Positions 25,381-36,135 are shown, numbered from the stretch's first letter. The stretch: 64,000 nucleotides of DNA from JACCVL01 sp963704295 (GCA_963704295.1 OY969884.1:1054001-1118000), one strand, 5' to 3'. Numbers and translations are program-made. The notes: generated from the sequence alone by a model not told the origin.

Positions 25381-26843
25381 CCGTCGGCCCCGTCCAGCAG
25401 CCGGCCGATCACGCCCGGCAGGGCCGCCGCGACGGCGGACGCCACGACCGGTCCGTGCCGGCGCGCGGAACGCCCGGCCGCGCCGTGCAGCCACGCGCCC
25501 ACCGCGCCCGCGTGCACCGGCGGCAGGCCCGCCGCCAGCAACGTGCCGCACAGGCCGGCCAGCACGTCACCGGTGCCGGCGGTGCCGAGCCACGGGGTGC
25601 CGGTGCCGTTGACGTAGACCGGCCCGCGGCGGCCGCCGTCCCGAGGCGGGACGACCACCGTGCGGTCGCCCTTGAGCAGCACGACCGCGGCGTACCGGTC
25701 CGCCGCCTCGCTCGCCGCGCCCAACGGGTCTGCCTCGACCTGCGCACGCTCCCGCCCGAGCATCCGGGCCAGCTCACCGGCATGCGGCGTGAGCACGGCC
25801 GGGCCGCCCACCGGCCCGTCCAGATGGCCGAGGGCGTCGGCGTCCACCACCAGTGGAACGCCGTCTCGCCGCGCGCGGCCGAGCGCGCTCCCGGCCTCAC
25901 CACCGCCGCCGGACCCGACCACGGTCGCCTGCACCTGCCCGGCGCCGACGACGACCTCGGGATGCCGGCCGCGGACCAGGTCCGCCACCGCCGCGGGGCC
26001 GGTGTAGCGCACCATCCCGGCCAGCCCGCAACAGGCCCCGGCGACCGCCAGCAGGCCGGCACCGGTGAACTCGCTCGACCCCGCGGCGACCCCCACCACA
26101 CCGCGGGTGTACTTGTGATCGGACGGCCCGGGCACGGTCGGGGCCAGCAGCTCGGCGACGGCGTCGGCCGTCAGCGAGACGACCGGGGGTGCACCCAGGT
26201 GGGGGCCGAGCCCGATGTCGACCAGGTGCACAGCGCCGGCGGCTCGGGCCCCCGCTCCGACGAGCAGGCCGATCTTCAGGGCACCGAAGGTGACGGTCAG
26301 GTCGGCGCGCACGCAGGGACCATCGATGCCCCCGTCGTCCACTCCCACGCCGCTCGGGACGTCGACGGCGATCACGGGACAGCCCAGATCCTCCACCGCC
26401 CGCCAGGCAGCGACCGCGTCGCCCCGGAGCCCCGGAGTGCCGCCGAGGCCGACGATCCCGTCCAGCACCAGGTCCGGTGGGCTGCCGCCGCCGACCGCCG
26501 GCGGAGCGTCGACGACGGTCCCCCCGGCCGCGCGGAACGCTGCCAGTCCGCCGGGGTGCACGCGGTCGGGACGGAGCAGGACCGCCTCCACGCGGGCGCC
26601 TCGAACGGCCAGCCGCGCCGCGGCGTGCAGCGCGTCGCCGCCGTTGGCGCCACTGCCGGCGAGCACCAGCACCCGGCGGCCGTAGACCCCGCCGAGGTAG
26701 AGCGCGCAGCTGGCGGCCAGCCCGCCGGCCGCTCGCTGCATCAACAACCCCTCGGGCTGAGAGTCCAGCAGCGGCTGCTCGGCGCGCCGCACCTGCTCGG
26801 CGGTGTACGCGCGGCGGGCCGCGGCCGGCACCGGTGTGCTCAC
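25377..26843 (-). CDS. nnrD: Bifunctional NAD(P)H-hydrate repair enzyme (epimerase + ADP-dependent dehydratase)
   Basis: A 488-residue fusion of NnrE (NAD(P)HX epimerase, about 1-210) and NnrD (ADP-dependent dehydratase, about 230-480). Together they restore damaged NADH and NADPH hydrates. The NnrE part has LVLAGSGANGGDALHAA; the NnrD part has VLTPHAGELARML, LLKGDRTVV and the anion-hole motif GTAGTGDVLAGL. The GTG at 26843 (VSTPVPAAARRAYTAEQV) has GAGGAG upstream. It follows acpS by 4 nt and overlaps alr, the common actinobacterial order. Confidence 0.94.
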   Translation of the reverse strand: MSTPVPAAARRAYTAEQVRRAEQPLLDSQPEGLLMQRAAGGLAASCALYLGGVYGRRVLVLAGSGANGGDALHAAARLAVRGARVEAVLLRPDRVHPGGLAAFRAAGGTVVDAPPAVGGGSPPDLVLDGIVGLGGTPGLRGDAVAAWRAVEDLGCPVIAVDVPSGVGVDDGGIDGPCVRADLTVTFGALKIGLLVGAGARAAGAVHLVDIGLGPHLGAPPVVSLTADAVAELLAPTVPGPSDHKYTRGVVGVAAGSSEFTGAGLLAVAGACCGLAGMVRYTGPAAVADLVRGRHPEVVVGAGQVQATVVGSGGGGEAGSALGRARRDGVPLVVDADALGHLDGPVGGPAVLTPHAGELARMLGRERAQVEADPLGAASEAADRYAAVVLLKGDRTVVVPPRDGGRRGPVYVNGTGTPWLGTAGTGDVLAGLCGTLLAAGLPPVHAGAVGAWLHGAAGRSARRHGPVVASAVAAALPGVIGRLLDGADG

Positions 26844-26847
26844 CTGC

Positions 26848-27198
26848 TCACTCCTCGAGGACGACGACCGCCGAGGCGATGCCGGCGTCGTGCGACAAGG
26901 AGACGTGCACCTGCCGGACGCCGAGCGACTCGGCACGGGCAGCGACCGTACCGGCCATCGCCAGATGCGGCCGCCCGTCGTCACCGGTGACCACCTCCGC
27001 GTCGGTCCAGTGCAGCCCGGCCGGGGCACCGAGCGCCTTGGCCAGCGCCTCCTTGGCGGCGAACCGGGCGGCCAGCGACGCGATCGGCCGCCGCCGCTCG
27101 GTGTCGGTGAACAGCCGGGTGCGCAGACCGGGCGTGCGCTCGAGGGTCTGCTCGAAGCGGCCCACGTCGACCACGTCGATGCCCACCCCGACGATCAC
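26848..27198 (-). CDS. acpS: Holo-[acyl-carrier-protein] synthase
   Basis: AcpS transfers 4'-phosphopantetheine from CoA to a serine of acyl carrier protein. The 116-residue protein has the magnesium-binding motif GVGIDVVDVGRFEQ near the N-terminus (Asp8 region) and the second motif RFAAKEALAKALG. The GTG at 27198 starts right before VGIDVVDV, matching the family. It lies between glmS and nnrD on the same strand, 22 nt after the glmS stop. With coaA nearby it forms part of a CoA/ACP cluster. Confidence 0.94.
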   Translation of the reverse strand: MIVGVGIDVVDVGRFEQTLERTPGLRTRLFTDTERRRPIASLAARFAAKEALAKALGAPAGLHWTDAEVVTGDDGRPHLAMAGTVAARAESLGVRQVHVSLSHDAGIASAVVVLEE

Positions 27199-27220
27199 CG
27201 GGGTCCCCGGGGCGGCGAGC

Positions 27221-29069
27221 TCACTCGACGGTGACCGACTTCGCCAGGTTGCGCGGCTGATCCACGTCATGCCCGAGGGCGGCGGCGACCTCACACGCGA
27301 ACAGCTGCAGCGGAACGGTGGCGACCAGCGGCTGCAACAGCGTCGGAACCCTCGGCAGCCGGATCAGGTCGTCGGCGTACGGCACGACGTCGTCATCGCC
27401 GTCCTCCGCGAGCACGATCGTGCGGGCACCACGAGCACGGATCTCCTGGATGTTGCTGACCACCTTGTCGTGCAGCACCTTGCGGCCGCGCGGGCGGCGC
27501 CACCACGAAGACCGGCACGCCGGGCTCGACCAGCGCGATCGGGCCGTGCTTCAGCTCACCCGCGGCGAACCCCTCCGCGTGCAGGTAGGCGAGCTCCTTC
27601 AGCTTGAGCGCCCCCTCCAGCGCCACCGGATAGCCGACGTGCCGGCCGAGGAAGAGCACGGAGGGGCTGCCGGCCAGCGCGCGAGCCAGCTCGCGCACCT
27701 GCCCGCCCCCGTCGAGCATGCGCTGCACCGCTGCCGGGATCTCGTGCAGCTGGTCCAGGATGGCCGTGACCTCGTCGCCGTACTTCGTGCCCCGGGACTG
27801 CGCGAGGTAGAGCCCGAGCAGGTAGCAGGCGACGATCTGCGCGAGGAAGCACTTGGTGGACGCGACCGCCACCTCGGGCCCGGCGTGGGTATAGATCACC
27901 GCGTCGGACTCCCGCGGGATGGTCGCGCCGTTGGTGTTGCAGATCGCCAGGACGCGGGAGCGCTGGGCGCGCGCGTAGCGAACCGCCATCAAGGTGTCCA
28001 TCGTCTCGCCGGACTGGCTGATGGCGACGATCAGCGTGGACCGGTCGAGCACCGGGTCGCGGTAGCGGAACTCGCTGGCGAGCTCCACCTCGCACGGCAG
28101 CCGGGTCCAGTGCTCGATCGCGTACTTGGCGACCAGACCGGCGTAGAAGGCGGTGCCGCAGGCGAGGATGATCACCTTGTCGACCGACCGCAGCTCGTCC
28201 TCGGACAGCCGCATCTCGTCCAGCTGCAGGGTGCCGGTCGGGCTGTGCCGGCCGAGCAGCGTGTCGGCGACGGCCTGCGGCTGCTCGTCGATCTCCTTGA
28301 GCATGAACCACTCGTAGCCGCCCTTCTCGGCGGCCGACGCATCCCAGTCCACGTGGTAGGCGGTGCCCTCGACCGGCTCCCCGGAGAAGTCCGTGATGCG
28401 CACGTCGTCCCGCGTCACGACGACGACTTGGTCCTGACCGAGCTCGACCGCCTCACGGGTGTGCGCGATGAACGCGGCGACGTCCGAGGCGACGAAGTTC
28501 TCCCCCTGCCCGCGTCCGACCACGAGCGGTGAGCTGCGCCGGGCGGCCACGACGGTGTCGGCGTCCCGGGCGTCCACCGCAACCAGCGTGAAGGCTCCCC
28601 GGAGCCGGCGGCAGACCGCCCGCATCGCGGCGGCGAGGTCCTCGCCGTGCTCCGGCAGCGCCTGCTCGAGCAGGTGCGCCACGGTCTCGGTGTCGGTCTC
28701 GGACACCAGGTCGTGGTCGGCGCGCTCCAGCTCCCCGCGCAGCTCGGCGAAGTTCTCGATGATCCCGTTGTGGATCACCGCCACTCGGCCGCTGCAGTCG
28801 GTGTGCGGGTGCGCGTTGACGTCGTTGGGTGCGCCGTGCGTCGCCCACCGGGTGTGACCGATCCCGACCGTCGCCGCGGCCGGCGGGTCCTCGGCGAGTG
28901 CCTTGTCGAGGTTGGCGAGCTTGCCGGCTCGCTTGGCGACGTGCAGCGAGTCGCCGGTCACCAGCGCGATCCCCGCCGAGTCGTAGCCGCGGTACTCCAG
29001 CCGCCGCAGCCCCTCCACCACCACGTCCTGGGCGTCCTGCCCCCCGACGTAGCCCACGATGCCGCACAT
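27221..29069 (-). CDS. glmS: Glutamine-fructose-6-phosphate aminotransferase (frameshifted as given)
   Basis: GlmS makes glucosamine-6-phosphate, the first step to UDP-GlcNAc. The N-terminus MCGIVGYVG places the catalytic Cys at position 2 after Met removal; the glutaminase domain runs to about 240 and two SIS domains follow (SQSGETMDT, SVLFLGRHVGYPVALEGALKLKE). The frame breaks after VFVVAPP: a GGG at 27492-27494 has one G too many. Removing it joins the C-terminal part (KVLHDKVVSNIQEIRARG to NLAKSVTVE) and gives 615 residues, the family length. As the enzyme is essential, a sequence error is likely. TACGCT lies 7 nt before the ATG, suggesting a leaderless mRNA. Confidence 0.93.
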
Positions 29070-29076
29070 GGCCGCC

Positions 29077-29082
29077 AGCGTA
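29077..29082 (-). promoter_or_regulatory. Putative -10 box of a leaderless glmS mRNA
   Basis: Minus-strand TACGCT is followed by 7 nt and the glmS ATG. It lies in the 44-bp gap shared with divergent coaA. No ribosome-binding site precedes glmS. Confidence 0.5.
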
Positions 29083-29113
29083 GCGATCCGGCGGTCCCGG
29101 CAGACTGATCGCC

Positions 29114-30091
29114 ATGACCGACGCGTCGCCGTACGTGGAGCTGGACCGGGACACCTGGTCCCGGCTCGCGACGGCTGCCCGGGTGAACAGCGCCGAGGCC
29201 GGTGCCGTCGGCGCTCCGCACGGCGAGCTGACCGACGAGGAGCTGACCCGGATCCGCGGGCTGGGCGACGCTCTCGACCTGGCCGAGGTGCTGGAGGTGT
29301 ACCGCCCGGTGAGCGACCTGCTCAGCCTGCAGGTCCGGCACGCCGGGCAGCTGCACCGGGCCACCGAGCGCTTCCTGGACCGGCCGCAGCCGGAGCGCAC
29401 TCCCTTCGTCATCGGCATCGCCGGCTCGGTGGCGGTCGGCAAGTCGACCACCGCCAGGCTGCTGCGCGAGCTGCTGGCCCGCTGGCCCCAGCACCCGCGC
29501 GTCGAGCTGGTCACCACCGACGGCTTCCTGCTGCCGAACGCCGAGCTGGAGCGACGAGGACTGCTCGAACGCAAGGGCTTTCCCGCCTCCTACGACCGCA
29601 AGGCGCTGCTGCGCTTCGTGATGGAGGTGAAGTCCGGCGTCGACGAGGTGAGTGCCCCGGTCTACTCGCACCTGCGCTACGACGTGACCGACGAGCAGGT
29701 GACGCTGCAGCGCCCCGACATCGTGATCGTCGAGGGGCTCAACGTGCTGCAACCGGCCGGGATCCGGCACGACGGGCGGACCGGGCTGGCGATCAGCGAC
29801 TTCTTCGACTTCAGCGTCTATGTCGACGCCGCCACACAGGACATCCGGGCGTGGTACGTCGAGCGGTTCCTGCGGCTGCGGGAGACGGCGTTCCGCCAGC
29901 CGGAGTCGTACTTCCGGCGCTATGCCGACCTGGACGTCGAGCAGGCCACCGAACGGGCCGGCCGGCTCTGGGACACGATCAACGGCCCGAACCTGGAGCA
30001 GAACATCCGCCCGACCCGGGCCCGTGCCACGCTGGTGCTGCGCAAGACCAACGACCACGCGGTCCGCTGGGTGCGGATGCGCAAGCGCTGA
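29114..30091 (+). CDS. coaA: Pantothenate kinase type I
   Basis: CoaA phosphorylates pantothenate, the first step of CoA synthesis. The 325-residue protein is a bacterial type I kinase with the P-loop GSVAVGKST (104-112), the TTDGFLLPN segment, and SYDRKALLRFVMEVKSG. FYDFSVYVDA-like residues (FFDFSVYVDA) and YFRRYADLD follow in the second half. The ATG at 29114 gives the family N-terminus (YVELDRDTWSRLA). It is divergent from glmS. The kinase is usually inhibited by CoA, which cannot be judged here. Confidence 0.96.
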   Translation: MTDASPYVELDRDTWSRLATAARVNSAEAGAVGAPHGELTDEELTRIRGLGDALDLAEVLEVYRPVSDLLSLQVRHAGQLHRATERFLDRPQPERTPFVIGIAGSVAVGKSTTARLLRELLARWPQHPRVELVTTDGFLLPNAELERRGLLERKGFPASYDRKALLRFVMEVKSGVDEVSAPVYSHLRYDVTDEQVTLQRPDIVIVEGLNVLQPAGIRHDGRTGLAISDFFDFSVYVDAATQDIRAWYVERFLRLRETAFRQPESYFRRYADLDVEQATERAGRLWDTINGPNLEQNIRPTRARATLVLRKTNDHAVRWVRMRKR

Positions 30092-30134
30092 CCGCGGCCG
30101 GGCCGATCGGCTGAGCGGAGGGCCGGCGACCTGG

Positions 30135-30140
30135 CAGTAT
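30135..30140 (+). promoter_or_regulatory. Possible -10 box of a leaderless DUF389 mRNA
   Basis: CAGTAT (matching the A at position 2 and T at position 6 of TANNNT) lies 6 nt before the GTG at 30147 and no ribosome-binding site is visible. This is weaker than the other leaderless candidates. Confidence 0.3.
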
Positions 30141-30146
30141 CCCGGT

Positions 30147-31127
30147 GTGCTGCACGTCCGCGTCGTCACTCCCAAGGACCGCTCGGACCAGCTGGTCCAG
30201 CGGCTGCAGTCCGACGACACCATCGCCAACCTCGTCGTGCTGCCCGACGTCGCCCGGCAGTGCGGCCCGGTGCCCGGTGACCTGGTGATGTTCGACCTGG
30301 CCCGGGAGAACGCCAACCCCGTCCTCGACGACCTGCGGGCGATGAACCTCGAGCACGACGGGTCGATCGCGTTCGACGAGGCGGAGACGGTGATGTCGGC
30401 GGCTGCGGTGCGCGCGGAGCAGGCTGCGCCCGGCCGTCCCTCGGACGGCGTGATCTGGGATGCGATCGAGGCGCGGGTCGACGACGACTCCCAGCTGTCG
30501 TGGTCGTTCGCGAGCTTCCTGCTGCTGGCGACGCTGATCGCGGGTGTCGGCCGCTACCTCGACCAGCCGATCCTCATCGTCGGCGCCATGGTGGTGGGGC
30601 CGGAGTTCGCCCCGGTCGCCGCCATCTGCTTCGGACTGGCAACCCGCAACTGGTACCTGCTCCGGCCGGCGGCCACCACCCTCGTCGTCGGCTTCGTGGT
30701 GGCGGCGGCCATCGCCACCGCGGTGTGGTTCCTCGCCTACCTCGCCGGCTGGGTCGACCCGCAGCAGGCGGCCACCGGGCCCGACACCCAGTTCATCGTG
30801 CAGCCGGACGCCTGGTCGTTCGTGGTGGCGCTGCTGGCCGGCACGGCCGGTGTGCTGTCGATGACCGCCTCCAAGTCCGGTGTCCTGGTGGGCGTGTTCA
30901 TCTCGGTCACGACGGTGCCTGCCATCGGAACGTTCGCGCTCACGCTCGGCACCGGTATCTGGCACGAGGTCGGAGACGCGCTCCTGCAGCTGGGCCTGAA
31001 CCTGGCCGGCATCTTGCTCGCCGGCACCGTCACGCTGATCGTGCAGCGAGCGGTCTGGGACCGGGTGCTGCCGCACCAACGGCAGGCGCACGAGGACACC
31101 GAGGAGACCCCGACCGCGACGAGCTGA
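30147..31127 (+). CDS. DUF389 family membrane protein
   Basis: A 326-residue protein with a soluble N-terminal part (about 1-115, starting VLHVRVVTPKDRSDQLVQRL) and about six membrane segments beyond it. The membrane part carries the DUF389 signature ILIVGAMVVGPEFAPVAAI (about 150-168) and a second related segment around ASKSGVLVGVFISVTTVPA. The family is found across bacteria and its function is not established; transport has been suggested. The GTG at 30147 starts the conserved N-terminus. It ends 3 nt before the stop of the convergent acetyltransferase gene if that gene is restored. Confidence 0.88.
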   Translation: MLHVRVVTPKDRSDQLVQRLQSDDTIANLVVLPDVARQCGPVPGDLVMFDLARENANPVLDDLRAMNLEHDGSIAFDEAETVMSAAAVRAEQAAPGRPSDGVIWDAIEARVDDDSQLSWSFASFLLLATLIAGVGRYLDQPILIVGAMVVGPEFAPVAAICFGLATRNWYLLRPAATTLVVGFVVAAAIATAVWFLAYLAGWVDPQQAATGPDTQFIVQPDAWSFVVALLAGTAGVLSMTASKSGVLVGVFISVTTVPAIGTFALTLGTGIWHEVGDALLQLGLNLAGILLAGTVTLIVQRAVWDRVLPHQRQAHEDTEETPTATS

Positions 31128-31130
31128 CCG

Positions 31131-32147
31131 TCAGGCGCTCGCCGGCGCGCCGCTGCCACTCGTCGGTGAGCTCCACCGGCTGGAAGCCGAGCCGACGGTT
31201 GACGGCGATCATCGGGCCGTTCTCCTCGGCGTTGTAGGTGTGCACGAGCGCCGGCACGCGGTGATCGCGTTGCAACTGCCGCTGGTTCGCCAGCTTCATC
31301 GCCAGCCCGAGCCGGTGCCCCCGGTGCTCGGGCAGAACGAGCGTCCCGCTCTGGTCGATCCCGCGCCGGAGGGTGCGGTCCACGACCAGGACGGTGTTCC
31401 CGACCAGGGTCGCGTCCCCGGCCAGCGCCACCGTGGTGAGCACCCGCATCCCGCGCCGGAGGGCCCGATCCTCGAACTGCCGCAGTCGGTCCGGCGGCCA
31501 CACCTCCGATTCGACCGCCAGGTCGCCCAGCGGCGCCTCGGACACGAACGCGGCCTCCAGCGCGCAGAACCCGGCGACCAGGTCCTCCGGACAACGACCT
31601 GCCCACGAGACCAGCCGGTAGCCGCCGTGCGCCGGCGTCGACCTCCGCCTGCAGGTGGTCCAGCACCGCGTCGTGCACCGGGCTGCCGCAGCACGTAGTG
31701 CACCTCGGTCTGGGCCCGGGAGAAACCGTGCCGCCTCGCGAAGCGGACGCCCGGGACCCCGGACGCCGGGCCCTCCAGCGGTCGGGGGACCTCCATCAGC
31801 AAGGTGACCCGGCCGCGCTCCGCCGCCTCGGTCTCCACCGCCGTCAGCAGTGCCGTGCCCACCCCGTCGCCGCGTGCCCGGGGGATCACCTGCACGTCGA
31901 GCATGGCCATCGTCCGGTTGTCCGCCGTCGGCAGCCTGGCGACCGCGGTCCCGACCACCTCGCCGTCCAGGTGCGCGGACCAGGCGAGAACCTGCTCGAA
32001 GTTCCCCGGGTACAGGTGCAGCGCCCGCATCGACACGGCATCGCTGACGTCGGCGAAGGGGCCGCGGGACAGCACGGACTCGGCCGTGGCCCGGTGGTGG
32101 GCCGCCCACTGCAGGTCATCGTCCGGGTCGAGCCGGGTGATGCGCAC
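31131..32147 (-). CDS. Two-domain GNAT acetyltransferase (frameshifted as given)
   Basis: Two tandem GNAT domains can be read, but in three frames. The first runs from VRITRLDPDDDLQW to AQTEVHYVLRQP. The second includes LVVDRTLRRGIDQSGTLVLPEHRGHRLGLAMK (acetyl-CoA motif PEHRGHRLG) and NRRLGFQPVELTDEWQRR. Extra bases at 31680-31682 (one G too many) and 31632-31635 (one C too many) account for the first two breaks. A third extra base near 31146-31156 would bring in a stop at 31131 and avoid a long overlap with the DUF389 gene. The restored protein is about 337 residues. The GTG at 32147 has TAGCGT 6 nt upstream. Substrate unknown; could be a true pseudogene. Confidence 0.75.
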
Positions 32148-32153
32148 GATCCG

Positions 32154-32159
32154 ACGCTA
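32154..32159 (-). promoter_or_regulatory. Putative -10 box of a leaderless acetyltransferase mRNA
   Basis: Minus-strand TAGCGT lies 6 nt before the GTG at 32147, in the 43-bp gap after glmM. The identical hexamer precedes the transhydrogenase gene at 61949-61954. Confidence 0.4.
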
Positions 32160-32190
32160 GGCCGAGGCAGCCCACGGAGTCGAGCGGGAC

Positions 32191-33567
32191 TCAGGAGACG
32201 GCGAGCCGCGAGCGGACGGTGTCGGCCAGCCGGCCAGCGACGGCGTTGGCCTGCTCGGCGGTCGGGGCCTCGACCATCACCCGGATCACCGGCTCGGTGC
32301 CCGACGGTCGCAGCAGGACCCGGCCTTCGTTGCCCAGCTCGGTGACGGCCGCGTCGAGCGCGGCGGCGACGTCGGGGTGCTCCGTCCCGTCGCGGTCCAC
32401 ACCGTGCACGTTGACGAGGACCTGCGGCAGGGCGGTCATCACGTCGGCGAGCTCGCCCAGCGTGGCCCCGGTCTGCGCCATGCGGGCCAGCACCTGTACG
32501 GCGGTCAGCACGCCGTCGCCGGTGGTCGAGTGGTCGCGCAGGATGACGTGCCCCGACTGCTCGCCCCCGAGGGACCGGTGGCCTCGGTTCATCGCGGCGA
32601 GCACGTACCGGTCGCCGACCGGCGTCTGCTCGACGTCGATCCGCTCGCGCGCCATCGCCTGCAGGAAGCCGAGGTTGCTCATCACCGTCACGACGACCGT
32701 GTTGCCGCGCAGCTGGCCGTTGTCGCGCAGGGCGACGGCGAGGATCGCCAGCAGGTGATCGCCGTCGATGACGCGACCACCCGCGTCCACCGCAAGGCAG
32801 CGGTCGGCGTCCCCGTCGTGCGCGAAGCCGAGGTCGGCGCCCATCTCGAGCACCGCCGCCCGCACGTCGTCCAGGTGGGTGGACCCGCAGTCGCGGTTGA
32901 TGTTGAGCCCGTCCGGCGAGGCGTGGATCGGGACCACGTCGACACCCAGCCGGGACAGCGCCCGGGGCGCCGCCTCGTACGCCGCGCCATTGGCGCAGTC
33001 GACGACCACGCGGAGCCGACCGAGCCGGGCCGGGTCGGCGTCGTCCGGCAGCGTCGCCACCAGGTGGTCGACGTAGCGGTCGAGCCCACCGGGGAAGGGA
33101 CGGACCCGGCCGACGGCGGCGCCGGTGGGGCGCTGCCAGGGCTCGCGGAGCCGCTGCTCGACGGCCGCCTCGGTGGCGTCGTCCAGCTTGACCCCGCCCC
33201 GGGCGAGGAACTTGATCCCGTTGTCGGGCATCGCGTTGTGGCTCGCCGACAACACCACACCGAGGTCCGCACCGGTGTCGGCGGTGAGGTGCGCGATGCC
33301 AGGGGTGGGCAGGACGCCGACCTGCAGGACGTCCACACCGGCACTGGCGAGGCCGGCGATGACAGCCGCCTCGAGGAACTCCCCGGACGCTCGTGGGTCG
33401 CGGCCGACGACGGCCACCGGCCGGGCGCCGGGGTGGTCGGCGTCGCCGAAAGCCCCGGTCTCCGCCAGCACATGCGCCGCGGCCACCGACAGGTCGAGTG
33501 CGAGCTCGGCCGTGAGGTCGACGTTCGCAACGCCTCGGACCCCGTCGGTCCCGAAGAGGCGGGACAC
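32191..33567 (-). CDS. glmM: Phosphoglucosamine mutase
   Basis: GlmM converts glucosamine-6-phosphate to glucosamine-1-phosphate for UDP-GlcNAc. The 458-residue protein starts VSRLFGTDGVRGVAN. The phosphoserine loop is LSASHNAMPDNG with Ser109 as the phosphorylated residue. The metal-binding loop is DGDADRC, the sugar-binding loop GGEQSGH, and the phosphate-binding loop RPSGTEPVIRVMVEA. It lies 9 bp after rpsI on the same strand, so it may be read with rplM-rpsI, a common actinobacterial arrangement. glmS lies 3 kb further on. Confidence 0.96.
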   Translation of the reverse strand: MSRLFGTDGVRGVANVDLTAELALDLSVAAAHVLAETGAFGDADHPGARPVAVVGRDPRASGEFLEAAVIAGLASAGVDVLQVGVLPTPGIAHLTADTGADLGVVLSASHNAMPDNGIKFLARGGVKLDDATEAAVEQRLREPWQRPTGAAVGRVRPFPGGLDRYVDHLVATLPDDADPARLGRLRVVVDCANGAAYEAAPRALSRLGVDVVPIHASPDGLNINRDCGSTHLDDVRAAVLEMGADLGFAHDGDADRCLAVDAGGRVIDGDHLLAILAVALRDNGQLRGNTVVVTVMSNLGFLQAMARERIDVEQTPVGDRYVLAAMNRGHRSLGGEQSGHVILRDHSTTGDGVLTAVQVLARMAQTGATLGELADVMTALPQVLVNVHGVDRDGTEHPDVAAALDAAVTELGNEGRVLLRPSGTEPVIRVMVEAPTAEQANAVAGRLADTVRSRLAVS

Positions 33568-33575
33568 CGGGCCGG

Positions 33576-34130
33576 TCAGCGCTTGGAGTACTGCGGAGCC
33601 TTGCGAGCCTTCTTGAGCCCCGCCTTCTTGCGCTCCTTGACACGCGCGTCCCGGGTGAGCATGCCGGCCTTCTTCAGCGACGCTCGATTCGCCTCGACGT
33701 CGAGCTCGTTGAGCGCGCGGGCCACGCCGAGCCGTAGCGCACCGGCCTGGCCGGTCATCCCGCCGCCGTGGATCCGCGCGACGACATCGAACCGGTCCAC
33801 CAGGTCGGTGATCACGAACGGCTCGGAGACCGTCTGCTGGTGCACCTTGTTCGGGAAGTACTCGTCCAGCGACCGGCCGTTGATCCCCCACTGGCCGGAA
33901 CCCGGCACCAGGCGGACCCGGGCGATGGCCTCCTTGCGCCGACCGGTGGCGCCGGCGGGCCCGACCGTGGCCGGGCGGGGCGGCGCGTCCGGGGACGGGG
34001 CGCTCTCGGAGCTGTACGCGACGCCCTCGGCGTCGGTGCGGAACTCCCCCTCGACGGCGGAGTCGGCGTCGACAGCGGCGTCGACAGCGGCGGTGTCGGG
34101 GGCGGTGTCGGGGGTGGTGTCAGGGGCCAC
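33576..34130 (-). CDS. rpsI: 30S ribosomal protein S9
   Basis: S9 binds the 30S head near the P site. The conserved part (about residues 55-184) starts at GRRKEAIARVRL and ends in the usual basic tail KKARKAPQYSKR. The first 55 residues are an acidic Asp/Thr/Ala-rich extension with PDTTPDTAPDTAAVDAAVDA, seen in some actinobacteria. The GTG at 34130 has GAGGAAC upstream, which supports inclusion of the extension. It follows rplM by 8 bp, as in most bacteria. Confidence 0.95.
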   Translation of the reverse strand: MAPDTTPDTAPDTAAVDAAVDADSAVEGEFRTDAEGVAYSSESAPSPDAPPRPATVGPAGATGRRKEAIARVRLVPGSGQWGINGRSLDEYFPNKVHQQTVSEPFVITDLVDRFDVVARIHGGGMTGQAGALRLGVARALNELDVEANRASLKKAGMLTRDARVKERKKAGLKKARKAPQYSKR

Positions 34131-34138
34131 GTCGTTCC

Positions 34139-34583
34139 TCACTGGGCGATCTGGGTGATCTCGAAGGCCTGCGGCTGCTGAGCGGCGTGCGGGTGCTCGG
34201 GGCCCGCGTACACCTTGAGCTTCTTCAGCATCTGCCGGCTGAGCCGATTCTTGGGGAGCATTCCGCGCACGGCCTTCTCCACCGCCGCGCGCGGGTCCTT
34301 TTCCAGCAGGTCGCCGATCGTGGTCGACTTCAGCCCACCCGGGTAGCCGGAGTGCCGGTAGGCCAGCTTGGTCTCGCGCTTGTCGCCACCGAGGGCGACC
34401 TTGCCGGCGTTCACGATGATGACGAAGTCCCCGCCGTCGACGTGCGGAGCGAAGGTCGGCTTGTGCTTGCCCCGCAGCAGAGGTGGCGGTCTGGACCGCC
34501 AGCCGGCCGAGCACGACGTCGGAGGCGTCGATGACATGCCACTGACGGTGCACATCGGCGGGCTTGGGGCTGAACGTACGCAC
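34139..34583 (-). CDS. rplM: 50S ribosomal protein L13 (frameshifted as given)
   Basis: L13 is an early-assembling 50S protein. The N-terminal part (VRTFSPKPADVHRQWHVIDA and DVVLGRLAVQTAT) and the C-terminal part (LRGKHKPTFAPHVDGGDF to EITQIAQ) are in different frames. A single extra base at 34481, turning ACCCTG into ACCTCTG in the coding sense, explains the break. Without it the protein is 147 residues, the normal L13 length. The GTG at 34583 is the family start. The promoter at 34675-34704 lies upstream, leaving a leader of about 85 nt. Confidence 0.93.
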
Positions 34584-34674
34584 GGTGACAACCCGGCTTC
34601 GTTCTCGCGTGGTGACCGGGGTGGTCGATGCTGGTCCGCCGGCGGCAGACACGATATCCCGCAGACGACCGCCC

Positions 34675-34704
34675 AGGGTACCGGCGGACCGGCAGGAGGG
34701 TCAA
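34675..34704 (-). promoter_or_regulatory. Promoter of rplM-rpsI
   Basis: Minus-strand -35 TTGACC (34699-34704), 18-bp spacer and -10 TACCCT (34675-34680). It lies in the divergent rplM-gltA region (34584-34779) and gives a leader of about 85 nt before rplM. Confidence 0.65.
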
Positions 34705-34742
34705 AACGTGCCATCGGGATGCGGTCGGCGGCCGCACCCAGA

Positions 34743-34772
34743 TTCGACGCGTCGGCGGCGCCGCCGTAGGTT
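34743..34772 (+). promoter_or_regulatory. Promoter of gltA, leaderless
   Basis: TTCGAC (34743-34748), an 18-bp spacer and -10 TAGGTT (34767-34772), followed by 7 nt and the GTG start of gltA. The transcript should begin at the start codon; there is no ribosome-binding site. Confidence 0.6.
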
Positions 34773-34779
34773 TGCCAGC

Positions 34780-36069
<1,290 letters not shown>

Positions 36070-36092
36070 CCCCCGCCCCGCCCACACCCGTT

Positions 36093-36135
36093 CACGATCC
36101 GCGACTTTTGCCGGCGGCAGAAGTCGCGGATCGTG
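36093..36135. terminator. Palindromic repeat copy C: hairpin between convergent gltA and ABC-F gene
   Basis: CACGATCCGCGACTT (36093-36107) pairs with AAGTCGCGGATCGTG (36121-36135). The inner bases TTGCC/GGCAG extend the stem to about 20 bp around a 3-nt loop. The core equals copies A and B near the left end of the window. It lies 24 bp after the gltA stop and 15 bp from the ABC-F stop, so it probably ends both transcripts. Confidence 0.8.

Noticed and set aside
27221..27494. Programmed frameshifting in glmS
   Set aside because: No slippery heptamer or stimulatory structure; the same kind of +1 change occurs in unrelated genes of the window, so error is simpler.
29820..30146. Longer DUF389 protein reading back into coaA
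   Set aside because: The upstream frame lies inside coaA and is not conserved; the GTG at 30147 starts the family sequence.
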